DNA of 64,000 nucleotides from Planctomycetaceae bacterium (GCA_006969385.1 CP030884.1:1178001-1242000), one strand, 5' to 3'; positions 28,036 through 37,751 are shown, counted from the stretch's first letter. Made by a program: numbers and translations. The notes: generated by a model not told the origin, from the sequence alone.

Positions 28036-28911
28036 ATGACAGGGTCAGACTACATCATCGAAAAGCAGCGGCTTTGGGCACAGCGAGCAGGAATATGCCT
28101 TCAAGGTAGCAAAGGCAACCGGGGGCGAGCTCTCTATACGAAATCCCTCAACGCCAATTTGCTCCAACCACCTTCGGCAACCGCTCGGAAAGAGTTTCAG
28201 CAAGGTGACGGCAGCGAAATTCACTCCAAGACCAATGCTCCGGCGAAGATGCAGGCTCTTCATTCTTCATCTGCAATCGCTGCCAATGTCTTTGGGTATT
28301 GGAAAGACCACATCGATCAAGCCTGGATCGCCGCTAAGGCATTACGAATTCCGTCCAAGGGAATCAGCTCGATCTGCTTCGAGCAAAAACTTCCTATTCT
28401 TCGCTCCAGCGGGAAACGCAAAGTCAATTTCCATCCCAACATTGATGTATTAATCGAATATGAAGGCTCCACCAAGCTGCGAGCGGTAGGAGTCGAATGC
28501 AAACTGACCGAACCGTTTGGTCACCGCAACACGCGGTATTTCGCTGAAGCATATCTTGAGACGCCGCAAATCTGGGAAGCACTACCAAACCTTCGCAAGC
28601 TGGCGACCCGCTTGAACGACCCGAAGCGACAATTCCCGGTCTTGGATGCTCCGCAACTCATCAAACACATTCTTGGGCTTACTCATCGCTACGGCCTGAA
28701 TCGATTCCGACTCGTCTGCCTTTGGTACGACGCCCCCGGAGCCGTCGCTGTTCAACACAATGACGACCTACTCGAATTTACCGAAGTCGCGAGCGAGGAT
28801 GGTGTTCGTCTCCACACCATTACCTATCAAGAAATGATCACCGGGCTGAATAGATACGCCCGACCTGCTGATCAAGCCTACGTTCACTACTTGAGTAGTC
28901 GTTACTTCTGA
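28036..28911 (+). CDS. PGN_0703-type putative restriction endonuclease
   Basis: Seen: an N-terminal segment common to this family (RLWAQRAGICLQGSKGNRGR and MQALHSSSAIAANVFGYW) and a PD-(D/E)XK-type core with Asp137 (IDVLIEYEG) and Glu154-Cys-Lys156 (VGVECKL). All three catalytic positions are present. Known: PGN_0703 family proteins are annotated as putative restriction endonucleases; no activity is established that I know of. ATG 28036 is preferred over 28033 for spacing from GGAGG. First gene of a three-gene group with another nuclease-like protein and a WYL regulator. 291 aa. Confidence 0.75.
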   Translation: MTGSDYIIEKQRLWAQRAGICLQGSKGNRGRALYTKSLNANLLQPPSATARKEFQQGDGSEIHSKTNAPAKMQALHSSSAIAANVFGYWKDHIDQAWIAAKALRIPSKGISSICFEQKLPILRSSGKRKVNFHPNIDVLIEYEGSTKLRAVGVECKLTEPFGHRNTRYFAEAYLETPQIWEALPNLRKLATRLNDPKRQFPVLDAPQLIKHILGLTHRYGLNRFRLVCLWYDAPGAVAVQHNDDLLEFTEVASEDGVRLHTITYQEMITGLNRYARPADQAYVHYLSSRYF

Positions 28912-28966
28912 GCAGAGACCAATATGTTCCGTGTGGGGTATCTATTAAGTGATGGAGCGTAGGTCT

Positions 28967-29974
28967 ATGAAAAATGAGAATCCGCTACCGTGGGGACTAC
29001 CCGATCTCGATCCGCAGCCCCAATGGAGTGACAACAAGGACCGAATCAAGTGCTTTATTCGCGATTGCGATCACTACCTGATACCGCCCACCCGTAAACT
29101 CAATTCGGGAGAGGCGTGTCCGGTTCATCAAATCTTCTGTCATCGTTCCAAGACTTACCGTTACACCACACCAGCCCTCAACATCATTGCAAGTCGTCAC
29201 TACTACACTGAAAAGATTGATGGCCACGCATACAAGTTTGAATCACACCGGCTGGGCATGGAACGTTCAGAAGATGCTCTCTCTTGGAATGTCTTCAAGT
29301 CGCTCCAGAACGCGGGACGACTTGCATCGCTGGTCAACATGATGGTTGGAGAGAATCACGCCGACGAACCTATTCTGTTTCTGTGGGGCATCAATGTCGG
29401 TTCAGCTGGTGCGGATATTTGGCATTTGCTCGAAGATGCTCGGGAACGATTTGAAAGCCGCCTACCGGTTCGCCGCCCGAAAACGGAGCCGGACATCTCG
29501 TTGTGGCTACCGGGTGAATATCTGATTCACATTGAAGCAAAATTCACGAGCGGGAATGGTATCTACCAACGCGGGCCACGCCGCTCGGTTCAGGACCTCA
29601 CGTTCGATGAATTGCTCAACATCTATTGGGACGAGTCGACTCGCATCCTTAATCGATCCAACGCCCTTGAGGCGGGCCGGGTACATTACCAGCTATGGCG
29701 TAACACACTTTTTGCCGAATGGATGGCAGAGCGTGACGACCCAACTACCCGAGCTTATCACATCAATCTTGTCCGGGCGGGATCGGAAGAAGCGGCGGCG
29801 GTCGAATTTCAGCAACTCATCCAGCCCGCTTTTGCTGATCGGTTCCACCAAATCACATGGGAGCAGATCTATAACTTTGCGTCGCAACGACGCGATGAAC
29901 TGAATCATCTCTGCACTTACTTTGAGCAAAAAACAGAGCAATTAAAGCCCGCCTTCCGCATCAACCGCCTGTGA
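28967..29974 (+). CDS. zinc-finger/PD-(D/E)XK nuclease-like protein
   Basis: Family not recognised by name. Seen: N-terminal Cys/His cluster (KCFIRDCDHY...EACPVHQIFCH), then a nuclease-fold core with Glu174-Pro-Asp176 (EPDISLWLPG) and Glu190-Ala-Lys192 (IHIEAKFTSG). Inferred: a Mg-dependent nuclease reading DNA through its zinc module. The ATG at 28967 is chosen for GGAG upstream; ATG 28952 and GTG 28949 are in frame. It follows the PGN_0703-type gene by 55 bases and runs up to the WYL gene, so the two nucleases probably act together. Confidence 0.65.
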   Translation: MKNENPLPWGLPDLDPQPQWSDNKDRIKCFIRDCDHYLIPPTRKLNSGEACPVHQIFCHRSKTYRYTTPALNIIASRHYYTEKIDGHAYKFESHRLGMERSEDALSWNVFKSLQNAGRLASLVNMMVGENHADEPILFLWGINVGSAGADIWHLLEDARERFESRLPVRRPKTEPDISLWLPGEYLIHIEAKFTSGNGIYQRGPRRSVQDLTFDELLNIYWDESTRILNRSNALEAGRVHYQLWRNTLFAEWMAERDDPTTRAYHINLVRAGSEEAAAVEFQQLIQPAFADRFHQITWEQIYNFASQRRDELNHLCTYFEQKTEQLKPAFRINRL

Positions 29975-31011
29975 CCACTTTAGTGTCAGGGGGTGTACCT
30001 GAGGGTGCAAGTTTGCACGCGAGGGTACATCAGGCAGTGCGTGGCAAACGGCTCAATCGATTACTGCAGCTCATTGCTCTACTGCGAGGACCGACCTCGT
30101 GGAACGCCCGACGCTTGGCCGAACACTTTCAGACCAGTCGTCGCAACGTATATCGCGACTTAGCTGTCTTGGAACTCGCTGGGGTTCCCTATTACTTCGA
30201 CCCCGATTTTGGTGACGGCGGTGGCTATCGCATTCGGCCCGAGTGGTGGTTCCCATCCGTCGGATTAACGCAGCAGGAATGTTTAGACCTTGCCGTTCTC
30301 GTACGGATCGCCGAAACCGGCAACATTCCCCTGCTCGACCAAGTTTCAGAAGCCCGGGATAAACTACTCGGCACCCTTCCGGCTAAGCAGCAAGACATTA
30401 TTCGCACTGCATCCGAGCTCTTCGACATCTTCCGGATCGGGCTCGCGGAACACGGCCACTCCCGCTCGATCATGCTGTGCCTACAACAGGCTCTCATTCA
30501 GCGAATTCAGATTAAAGGCAGTTACCGATCACACGGTAAGAAACGAGCCGCGTCAGTAAGCCTTCAGCCACGAAGGATATTTCTTTGCGGCAACGCATGG
30601 TATCTGGCTGCCCATTGCAACAAAGCCAAAGACACGAAGCTCTATCGCATTGCCCGATTCACTCAGGCCGAACTCGTTGACCGGAGAGCGACGGTGGATC
30701 ATCGCTTCTCGTTACGCGAGTATCTCGGCAATGCCTGGACTGTTCACCGTGGCGACCGTGATTGGTATGTGGAAATCATCTTCACCGCAGAAGCGGCTCC
30801 CTTGGTTTCCGAAACATGTTGGCATCACACGCAGGAACTTGAGCTGCAGTCCGACGGCTCGCTCATATTTCGGGCGACCGTTTCCGGCTTGGAGGAGATT
30901 CAGTATTGGGTATTGGGATGGGGCCCAAGGGCTAGAGTGAAAAAGCCCAACGAACTAAGAGCTCAAGTGCAATCACTTTGTGCTTCTACGATGTCGAGCT
31001 ATCACGATTGA
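29971..31011 (+). CDS. HTH-WYL domain transcriptional regulator
   Basis: Seen: an N-terminal winged helix (RLNRLLQLIALLRGPTSWNARRLAEHFQTSRRNVYRDLAVLE), a central linker, and a WYL domain with Trp210-Tyr211-Leu212 (NAWYLAAH) and downstream RIARF, counted from GTG 29971. Known: HTH-WYL proteins such as BrxR and CapW repress phage-defence operons and respond to nucleic-acid ligands. The longest frame starts at GTG 29971 (4-base overlap with the nuclease gene). The family normally begins just before RLNRLL, so GTG 30037 is probably the real start, leaving the 36-bp dyad as an operator. Inferred: regulates the two nuclease genes. Confidence 0.85.
   Translation: MTTLVSGGVPEGASLHARVHQAVRGKRLNRLLQLIALLRGPTSWNARRLAEHFQTSRRNVYRDLAVLELAGVPYYFDPDFGDGGGYRIRPEWWFPSVGLTQQECLDLAVLVRIAETGNIPLLDQVSEARDKLLGTLPAKQQDIIRTASELFDIFRIGLAEHGHSRSIMLCLQQALIQRIQIKGSYRSHGKKRAASVSLQPRRIFLCGNAWYLAAHCNKAKDTKLYRIARFTQAELVDRRATVDHRFSLREYLGNAWTVHRGDRDWYVEIIFTAEAAPLVSETCWHHTQELELQSDGSLIFRATVSGLEEIQYWVLGWGPRARVKKPNELRAQVQSLCASTMSSYHD
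29972..29988 (+). promoter_or_regulatory. operator-like dyad, copy 2
   Basis: TGAC-N9-GTCA, part of the 17-base block shared with 27980-27996 (two differences). It lies at the end of the nuclease gene and just before the 36-bp dyad and the likely true start of the WYL gene. Confidence 0.5.
29994..30029 (+). promoter_or_regulatory. 36-bp nested dyad before the likely WYL start
   Basis: TGTACC-5-GTGCAA-GT-TTGCAC-5-GGTACA: two nested perfect 6-bp inverted repeats with equal 5-base spacers. Symmetry of this kind is typical for a dimeric repressor. It ends 7 bases before the in-frame GTG at 30037. Confidence 0.6.
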
Positions 31012-31037
31012 CAGTCGATTCAAACTCCCACCACGAA

Positions 31038-31421
31038 TCACAACTCAAGATCGATCCCCTCCACCACACCCACCAGCAATCCGAGAAGATATTCTCGCTC
31101 GTTCTGGAGTCCATCGTCTCGGATCTCCCAAAAATCAATCGCGAGATCATTGATACTATCGTAGTCCTCTTCGTCCTCGCCACTTAAAAGCCAAGCCAGA
31201 AAGACATGCGGCTCAAGCCCGTGCGTGCCCGTGTAAGCCTCGCTGATTAAGTCAGTCGCCCCATAGCTATTGATGCGGTCGACTACATTCTCTAATCGTT
31301 CGGTCTCACCTTCGTCATATTCATCCATCAACAAATCAGCATGCTGCTTTCCCCGCTGCTGGCCAACGAAGAAATAAAAACCAAACTCTCTTTTCATTCT
31401 GGGGCTCTTTGTTTCCGCCAT
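31038..31421 (-). CDS. hypothetical acidic protein (127 aa)
   Basis: Not recognised. The ATG at 31421 is chosen for the GAGAGA upstream on the minus strand; a longer GTG form from 31445 adds eight residues. The protein is strongly acidic in its second half (GEDEEDYDSINDLAIDFWEIRDD), soluble and compact. Convergent with the WYL gene. A small acidic protein inside a defence island could be a DNA mimic or an immunity-type protein, which is speculation. Confidence 0.5.
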   Translation of the reverse strand: MAETKSPRMKREFGFYFFVGQQRGKQHADLLMDEYDEGETERLENVVDRINSYGATDLISEAYTGTHGLEPHVFLAWLLSGEDEEDYDSINDLAIDFWEIRDDGLQNEREYLLGLLVGVVEGIDLEL

Positions 31422-31488
31422 GTTGCATCTCTCTCGAACAATCACACACTGCTGATTTACGTTCCAATGTCCACTCGTCTATTCGCCG

Positions 31489-31683
31489 TTAGCGAAAAGC
31501 GACCGATGGACTGCCTGCGTAAATAATAAGCACGTGATTCGGTCCGTTCCGATCGGGGTCGCAGGAAATTTTACGCTTTATTTCTACCCGATTGGGTTCG
31601 CTTTCATCGTCTTTCAATAGCTTGCATCCGCTCGGAAAATAACTTCTAATTTCCGGTTCAGGGCGGAATTCAGCAATAGTCAT
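31489..31683 (-). CDS. possible small protein (64 aa)
   Basis: The frame from ATG 31683 gives a protein-like sequence (MTIAEFRPEPEIRSYFPS...NHVLIIYAG), but I see no clear ribosome binding site. The longer frame to 31782 overlaps the start of the opposite helicase gene and is Arg-rich and implausible. Weakly supported. Confidence 0.25.
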   Translation of the reverse strand: MTIAEFRPEPEIRSYFPSGCKLLKDDESEPNRVEIKRKISCDPDRNGPNHVLIIYAGSPSVAFR

Positions 31684-31758
31684 TCGAGGCCGACGACGAG
31701 GACGGAGCCGCGTGTCGCCGATGTTCGGGCAGCCATTTAGTCGACAGAAAATCTCCGT

Positions 31759-34700
31759 ATGACGACCGACACATTCGAACAAGCTCCCCCTCCGGCGATA
31801 ACCATCGATCTGAATCTAGATCGAAACATCAACTACGCCTTACAGCAGAACGATGTTCCCATCATTCGCCAGCTCCGAATCACAAACCCAAGCGATACAG
31901 CAGTCGAAGACCTGCAGTTGATTATTCGAAGTGAGCCCGAGTTCTTTCCGCCATGCCATCAACACCTTTCGAAGATTGCACCGAATGGCACGTGGACCAA
32001 ATCGCCCATCGATCTACGGCCCGACGGTGCTTTCCTGCGGCGGATCACGGAACGGATTCGCGGCGATATTGTTGTTGAGTTGGCAAACGGCGAATCGTCA
32101 CTCGCACAGATTACCGAGCCGATTGAGTTCCTCGCCTTCGACGAATGGAGTGGACTGGACCGTTCCATCCCAGAGATCGTTGCCGCCTTCGTACTGCCGA
32201 ACGATCCAACCATTGAAGAGATTCTCAAAGAAGCGTCTCTATGGCTGAAGCAACACACCGGTCATTCGTCAATCGACGGCTACCAGTCAAAGAGCCCCAG
32301 AAGAGTTGGGCAGATCGCTCAGGCCATCTATCAAGTCGTGCAGAGCCGAGGGATTTCCTATTGCAATCCTCCGGCCAGCTTTGAAGCGAACGGCCAGAAG
32401 GTCCGCCTGCCCGACCGCATCATGCTGACCAAACTTGGTACCTGCCTTGACCTAACCCTGTTGCTAGCCGCTTGCCTGGAGCAAGCGGGCTTGCACCCAC
32501 TCGTGGTGATGACGCGGGGACATGCGTTCGTTGGCGTATGGCTGATCGACGAGTGTTTTTCAGATTGTGCGTCGGATGATGTCAGTCACCTTCGCAAGCG
32601 GCAATCACTAAACGAGCTACTGGTTTTCGAGTCGACATTGGTCACCGCCCCACCACCCAATGACTTCAATACCGCTTGCTCCATCGGCAAGAGCCATCTG
32701 GAAAAAGATGATGATTTCGTCGCAGTCATTGACATTCACCGCTGCCGCAAATCTCAGATTCGCCCGCTTCCGTCCCAGCGAATCGGTGGCGGCTCAGGCA
32801 CGACTGTGGACACCACTGAAGATGCCGGAGAGATCACCATCTTTGATTTGGCCGATCCAACCGAACGGGAGGCCGAAAAGGAACCACCGGCCACCCGAGT
32901 CGACCGCTGGAAACGCAAACTGCTTGATCTGTCGCTGCATAATAAAGTGATCAACTTCAAGCCCAACCAGAAGAAAGCCGTGCCGATCATCTGCCCTGAT
33001 CTTGGGCAAATGGAAGACTCACTGGCCGACGGACTTGAATTCGTTGTTCGCAGCAAACCCGATGATCTTCAGAATGAGGGTCGCCGCGACCAAGGACTAC
33101 ACTTGGCCCGCACCGGCGAAGATGGCACCGAAGCGTTCTTGCGAGACGAAATTGCCAGCCGCCGACTTTACGCCGACCTTACCGAAGAGGAACTCAATAA
33201 ACGCCTCACCGAAATCTATCGACACGCCCGCACCGCCAAGGAAGAAGGTGGTGCCAGTGCATTGTATCTAGGCGTGGGATTTCTGAAGTGGTTTGAATCC
33301 AACCACGCCGATACACCTCGACTCGCCCCGATCATCCTGGTGCCGCTCGATATTCAACGGAAATCCATCCACGAGGGATATCACATCGTCCAAAGTGATG
33401 AGGAGACGCGGGTCAACGTCACATTGCTCGAACTACTCAAGAAAGACCACGGCATCACCATTGATGGTCTCGATCCGGTACCCACCGACGACCATGGTGT
33501 CGATGTACCGTACATCCTCAACACGGTCACTCGGGCCATCAAAACCACGCCCCGTTGGGAAGTGTTGGAGTCGGCCAATATCGGCTTCTTCTCCTTCACC
33601 AAGTTCTTAATGTGGCTGGACCTGGAAAAACGCTCGGGTGATCTCGAACGCAACGATGTGGTTCGTCACCTAATCCACACCAGTTCGGAATCCTTTAGTG
33701 ACGAAGGCACATTCCCCGAAGAAGAAAAACTCGACGAAGAGTATCCGCCAGACCAGATTCTTTGCCCGATGCCTGCCGACTCGTCGCAGTTAAGTGCCGT
33801 ACTCGCAGGAGCACAGGGGAAAAATTTCGTCCTGTTTGGACCGCCCGGCACCGGTAAATCGCAAACCATCACCAACCTCATCGCTCAGTGCTTGGGGATC
33901 GGTAAGAGCGTATTGTTCGTTTCGGAAAAGATGGCAGCACTGGGCGTGGTGCACGATCGCTTGGAAAAATCCGGGCTCGGCCCGTTCTGTATGGAAGTGC
34001 ATTCCGCCAAATCCAGTAAACGACACATCATCGACCAATTAGGAGCCGCTTCCGATCATCGCGGTAGTCGAAGCTCGGAAGAGTGGGGCCGAGAAGCTGT
34101 TCGTCTTGCTCGCTTGCGGAATGATCTCAATGACTACACAACGGCCCTGCACCAACGCAACAGCTTCGGTGAATCAGCATTCATCGTCACGTCAAATTTG
34201 ATCGGGCTGCGATCACATCCACTGATCAATCTATCGCTCCCCAATATTGGCGAAACAAGTCGAGATCAATTGGACCGATGGCGAGACTTGTTGGCTCGCA
34301 TGAAAACCGCCGGTCTTGAATGTGGCGTGATTGCCGGAAACGCATGGAGCGGTGCGAATATCTCCACCTGGTCGGCACCGGCACAACAGCACATCGCAGA
34401 TTCGATTCGTCAACTTCACGAGTCAATTGGTCGAATGATCGAGCTCGCGAAGCAGTTGGGGCCCGTCTTCGGACTGGGCAAAGACTGGGCCTATGGGCAC
34501 CTAACCTTCATCGACAAATTGTTGCAGTTCTTCGTCAAACCCGGCGAAGCCCCATCATCATTATTGATCAGTCCCAATTGGGAGAAGGTCTCATCCTATG
34601 TGGGTGGCCTGATCAAGAAGGGCCGGGAACGCGACCAACAAGAAGCCGAACTATTTGGCACTTACGAAGAGACGGTACTTGCCCTCGATCTTGATGCCCT

Positions 34701-37680
34701 TTTGTTAGATTTTAATACGGCCAACGCCAAATGGTTCCTACCGAGATTCTTCGGTCTCGGACGCGTGCGACGCGTCTTGGCCGGTACATGCAAGGCCGGT
34801 GAGAAACCGGAAAAAGACAAACTCCTCTCTCACATTACGCAAGCTCAAGGGGTACGAGACCTGCGAGCATGGTTTACCGAGCATCATGATCGAGGCCGGG
34901 AATTGCTTGGCTCTCATTGGCAGGACGGTCGAGCCAAGTGGGATACCGTCGATGAAATGGTGAACTGGTCGGACGAGTTTCGGGGGCTCGCGTCCAAGGC
35001 TGCCGGATCGAAAGACGAAAACGCCGTTGCATTTCGGAAGCACTGGGCCAAATTGCTGGACGAGCATCGCGAGCAACTTCAGCCGGGCGGCAAGCTCCGA
35101 GGATTGATCGATCAATTCGCCAACGAGCTTGGTCAGACACAGACGCTTAAATCGCAGTTGGAACAACAACTGGTAATGGTCGACGATACCTTGCTTTGGG
35201 GTTCGCCGACCCAGCAATTGCGATTAACGTCGCTGAAAGATCGACTGGAACGATGGCAACAGCATCTCAATGGCCTACAAGCTTGGTGTTATTGGCGACA
35301 GGTCCGCAGAGAAGCCGTCGATGCCGGTTTACAGCCGGTTGTAGGTGCCTTTGAAGCAGGGTCTGTCTCCAACGATTCACTTCGCGATGCATTCGATCGC
35401 AGCTTTTATGAAGAATGGCTTACATGGGCCAATCAACAACATCACGTATTGGGCAAATTCTACAGTCCTGAGCACCAACGCAAGATTCAGGAGTACCAAC
35501 AATGCGACCAAGCGTATATGCACTTGACCCCAGCTGAATTGCAGGCTCGCATTGCAACCAAAAAGCCAACCACCACTGACGGAGCCAGCGAAAAATCGGA
35601 AGCGGGCATTCTCAATCGTCAACGACGATTGCGACGAGGTCACATGCCGGTTCGCAAGCTCTTTCAGGAAATCCCCAATCTCTTACCTCGATTAAAGCCC
35701 TGCTTATTGATGAGTCCGATCTCTGTGGCTCAGTATTTGGATGCCTCACACCCACCCTTTGATGTCGTGGTGTTTGACGAAGCATCCCAGATTCCGGTGT
35801 GGGATGCGGTTGGAGCTATCGCACGCGGAGCCAGTGTCATTGTCGTCGGAGATCCGAAGCAATTGCCGCCCACGAATTTCTTTATGCGGAGCGATGATTC
35901 CGAATTCGAGGATGAAGACATCGTCAAAGATATGGAGAGTATTCTTGATGAATGCCTTTCGGCGAGTATTCCTGAACGGTCACTGAAATGGCACTACCGC
36001 TCTCGCCATGAGAGCTTAATCACCTTCAGTAATCATCACTATTACGACAATAGCCTACTGACGTTCCCATCACCCGCCGTCAATCACGGTGTGTCACTGC
36101 GTTACCTGCCCGACGCGGTGTATGACAAAGGAAAGAGTCGTACCAACCGGGTCGAAGCCGACGCGGTCGTCGATGAAATCATCACCCGACTCAAAGACCC
36201 GGACCGCCAGCACATGAGCATCGGTGTTGTTACCTTTAGCCAAGCCCAACAAACACTGATCGAAGACCTCCTCGACGCTGAAATCCGCAAACATCCTGAG
36301 ATTGAGGTCTATTTCACCGACGAGGTAGATGAACCGGTCTTCGTGAAAAATCTGGAGAATGTGCAGGGCGATCAACGCGATGTCATTCTGTTTTCCGTCT
36401 GCTACGGTCCCGATCAAACTGGTCGCGTGTCGATGAACTTTGGCCCGCTCAACCGCGATGGCGGTGAACGTCGCCTGAATGTCGCCGTCACCCGAGCCTG
36501 CAATGAGATCGTGGTATTCAGCTCGATCAGGGCAGAGCATATTGACTTGGCCCGTACACGGTCTGTTGGAGTAACAGACTTTAAGTGCTTCTTGGATTAC
36601 GCCGATCGCGGACCAGCCGCAATATCCCAAGCCATTGCAATGGGAAGCTCGTCCGACTTCGATTCTCCGTTCGAACGAGACGTCTGCAATCACCTTCGCG
36701 ACCATGGCTACCAGGTTGATACACAAGTGGGCTGCTCAGGGTATCGCATTGATCTCGCTGTTCGCGATCCCGACAACCCAGGCCGGTACGTCATCGGAAT
36801 TGAATGTGACGGAGCCGCCTATCATCGAGCGAAGACGGCCCGTGACCGAGATCGATTGCGACAAGAAGTACTCGAAGGCTTAGGCTGGACCCTCACCCGC
36901 GTCTGGTCCACGGACTGGTGGAACAACCCACAGGCCTGTATCGAAAAACTCAAGAAAGCCATCGACGATGCCATTCGTTCAGCATCCGGCCAACCAGGAA
37001 TCATGGTGGGTTCCAACTCCAGCCTGGTCGAACCGAGCGTTTCTGATCAATCGACTGATCCCGATCAACAGGAACAACATGCCGAGGAAACGGCACCAGA
37101 TTCGGAAGTGGGCCCGACCCTGCCCGAGTACGACGCCTTTAAGATTGCAGGCAAACAAAGACCATCAGACGAGTTCTATGACAACGCTACCAACCGAAAG
37201 CTCCGGGAACTTGTCGAGAAGATCGTTCATCACGAATGGCCGGTCCATGTTGACGTCGTTACCCGACGCGTCGTTGGTCATTGGGGAATGAAACGGGTCG
37301 GCACTGCGATTCGCAACCGGATGGATGCCATCATTAGCCTCGCTAGTGTGGCGACGGTTGAGCATGACGAACGATTATTCCTATGGCCCCAAGACCGGCA
37401 GACACACGATTTGGAGGTGTTCCGTATTCAGGGTGCTCAAGCAGATCATCAACGGGATATTGACCACATTCCACCGGAAGAAATAGTCCTTGCGATTGTT
37501 CACGTCCTTCGCAACCAGATCAGCTTGCCCCGAGCGGAACTGATAAAGGAAACCGCCCAGCTCCTCGGGTTCGGTCGTGTGGGTCGCAGTATTCGCGATG
37601 CCATCGGCTACGCACTCACCCTCGCCGAACAGAGAGACGACGTAAGAGTCGAAGGAGATCAGGCCTCTTATTCGGGGTAG
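31759..37680 (+). CDS. transglutaminase-like/DUF4011/SF1 helicase/Vsr-like nuclease giant protein
   Basis: Seen, in order: a beta-rich N-terminus; a transglutaminase-like region with Cys229 (LGTCLDLTLLLAACLEQAG) and His255 (GHAFVGVWL); DUF4011 (KLLDLSLHNKVINFKP, about residue 390); SF1 helicase Walker A GPPGTGKSQT (about 694) and Walker B VVFDEASQIPVWDAV (about 1340); motif VI-type RRLNVAVTRA; an MTES_1575/Vsr-type nuclease (SPFERDVCNHL...YRIDLAV...IGIECDG, about 1636-1722); and a DUF3320-like C-terminus. Known: DUF4011-helicase-Vsr proteins give phage resistance in E. coli surveys (I recall the name Hhe, unverified). The extra transglutaminase-like part stands out. 1973 aa, cytoplasmic. Inferred: single-protein defence effector, perhaps with the next genes. 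Confidence 0.82.
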   Translation: MTTDTFEQAPPPAITIDLNLDRNINYALQQNDVPIIRQLRITNPSDTAVEDLQLIIRSEPEFFPPCHQHLSKIAPNGTWTKSPIDLRPDGAFLRRITERIRGDIVVELANGESSLAQITEPIEFLAFDEWSGLDRSIPEIVAAFVLPNDPTIEEILKEASLWLKQHTGHSSIDGYQSKSPRRVGQIAQAIYQVVQSRGISYCNPPASFEANGQKVRLPDRIMLTKLGTCLDLTLLLAACLEQAGLHPLVVMTRGHAFVGVWLIDECFSDCASDDVSHLRKRQSLNELLVFESTLVTAPPPNDFNTACSIGKSHLEKDDDFVAVIDIHRCRKSQIRPLPSQRIGGGSGTTVDTTEDAGEITIFDLADPTEREAEKEPPATRVDRWKRKLLDLSLHNKVINFKPNQKKAVPIICPDLGQMEDSLADGLEFVVRSKPDDLQNEGRRDQGLHLARTGEDGTEAFLRDEIASRRLYADLTEEELNKRLTEIYRHARTAKEEGGASALYLGVGFLKWFESNHADTPRLAPIILVPLDIQRKSIHEGYHIVQSDEETRVNVTLLELLKKDHGITIDGLDPVPTDDHGVDVPYILNTVTRAIKTTPRWEVLESANIGFFSFTKFLMWLDLEKRSGDLERNDVVRHLIHTSSESFSDEGTFPEEEKLDEEYPPDQILCPMPADSSQLSAVLAGAQGKNFVLFGPPGTGKSQTITNLIAQCLGIGKSVLFVSEKMAALGVVHDRLEKSGLGPFCMEVHSAKSSKRHIIDQLGAASDHRGSRSSEEWGREAVRLARLRNDLNDYTTALHQRNSFGESAFIVTSNLIGLRSHPLINLSLPNIGETSRDQLDRWRDLLARMKTAGLECGVIAGNAWSGANISTWSAPAQQHIADSIRQLHESIGRMIELAKQLGPVFGLGKDWAYGHLTFIDKLLQFFVKPGEAPSSLLISPNWEKVSSYVGGLIKKGRERDQQEAELFGTYEETVLALDLDALLLDFNTANAKWFLPRFFGLGRVRRVLAGTCKAGEKPEKDKLLSHITQAQGVRDLRAWFTEHHDRGRELLGSHWQDGRAKWDTVDEMVNWSDEFRGLASKAAGSKDENAVAFRKHWAKLLDEHREQLQPGGKLRGLIDQFANELGQTQTLKSQLEQQLVMVDDTLLWGSPTQQLRLTSLKDRLERWQQHLNGLQAWCYWRQVRREAVDAGLQPVVGAFEAGSVSNDSLRDAFDRSFYEEWLTWANQQHHVLGKFYSPEHQRKIQEYQQCDQAYMHLTPAELQARIATKKPTTTDGASEKSEAGILNRQRRLRRGHMPVRKLFQEIPNLLPRLKPCLLMSPISVAQYLDASHPPFDVVVFDEASQIPVWDAVGAIARGASVIVVGDPKQLPPTNFFMRSDDSEFEDEDIVKDMESILDECLSASIPERSLKWHYRSRHESLITFSNHHYYDNSLLTFPSPAVNHGVSLRYLPDAVYDKGKSRTNRVEADAVVDEIITRLKDPDRQHMSIGVVTFSQAQQTLIEDLLDAEIRKHPEIEVYFTDEVDEPVFVKNLENVQGDQRDVILFSVCYGPDQTGRVSMNFGPLNRDGGERRLNVAVTRACNEIVVFSSIRAEHIDLARTRSVGVTDFKCFLDYADRGPAAISQAIAMGSSSDFDSPFERDVCNHLRDHGYQVDTQVGCSGYRIDLAVRDPDNPGRYVIGIECDGAAYHRAKTARDRDRLRQEVLEGLGWTLTRVWSTDWWNNPQACIEKLKKAIDDAIRSASGQPGIMVGSNSSLVEPSVSDQSTDPDQQEQHAEETAPDSEVGPTLPEYDAFKIAGKQRPSDEFYDNATNRKLRELVEKIVHHEWPVHVDVVTRRVVGHWGMKRVGTAIRNRMDAIISLASVATVEHDERLFLWPQDRQTHDLEVFRIQGAQADHQRDIDHIPPEEIVLAIVHVLRNQISLPRAELIKETAQLLGFGRVGRSIRDAIGYALTLAEQRDDVRVEGDQASYSG

Positions 37681-37751
37681 TCATTCACCCCTCCGGTTTG
37701 GAATTTAGGCGAATTCATCCGAGGGAGCACGACATCATGAAAGGGGTATAG

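Noticed and set aside
36094-36726. 210-aa minus-strand reading frame
   Set aside because: Antisense to the conserved helicase and nuclease motifs of the DUF4011 protein.
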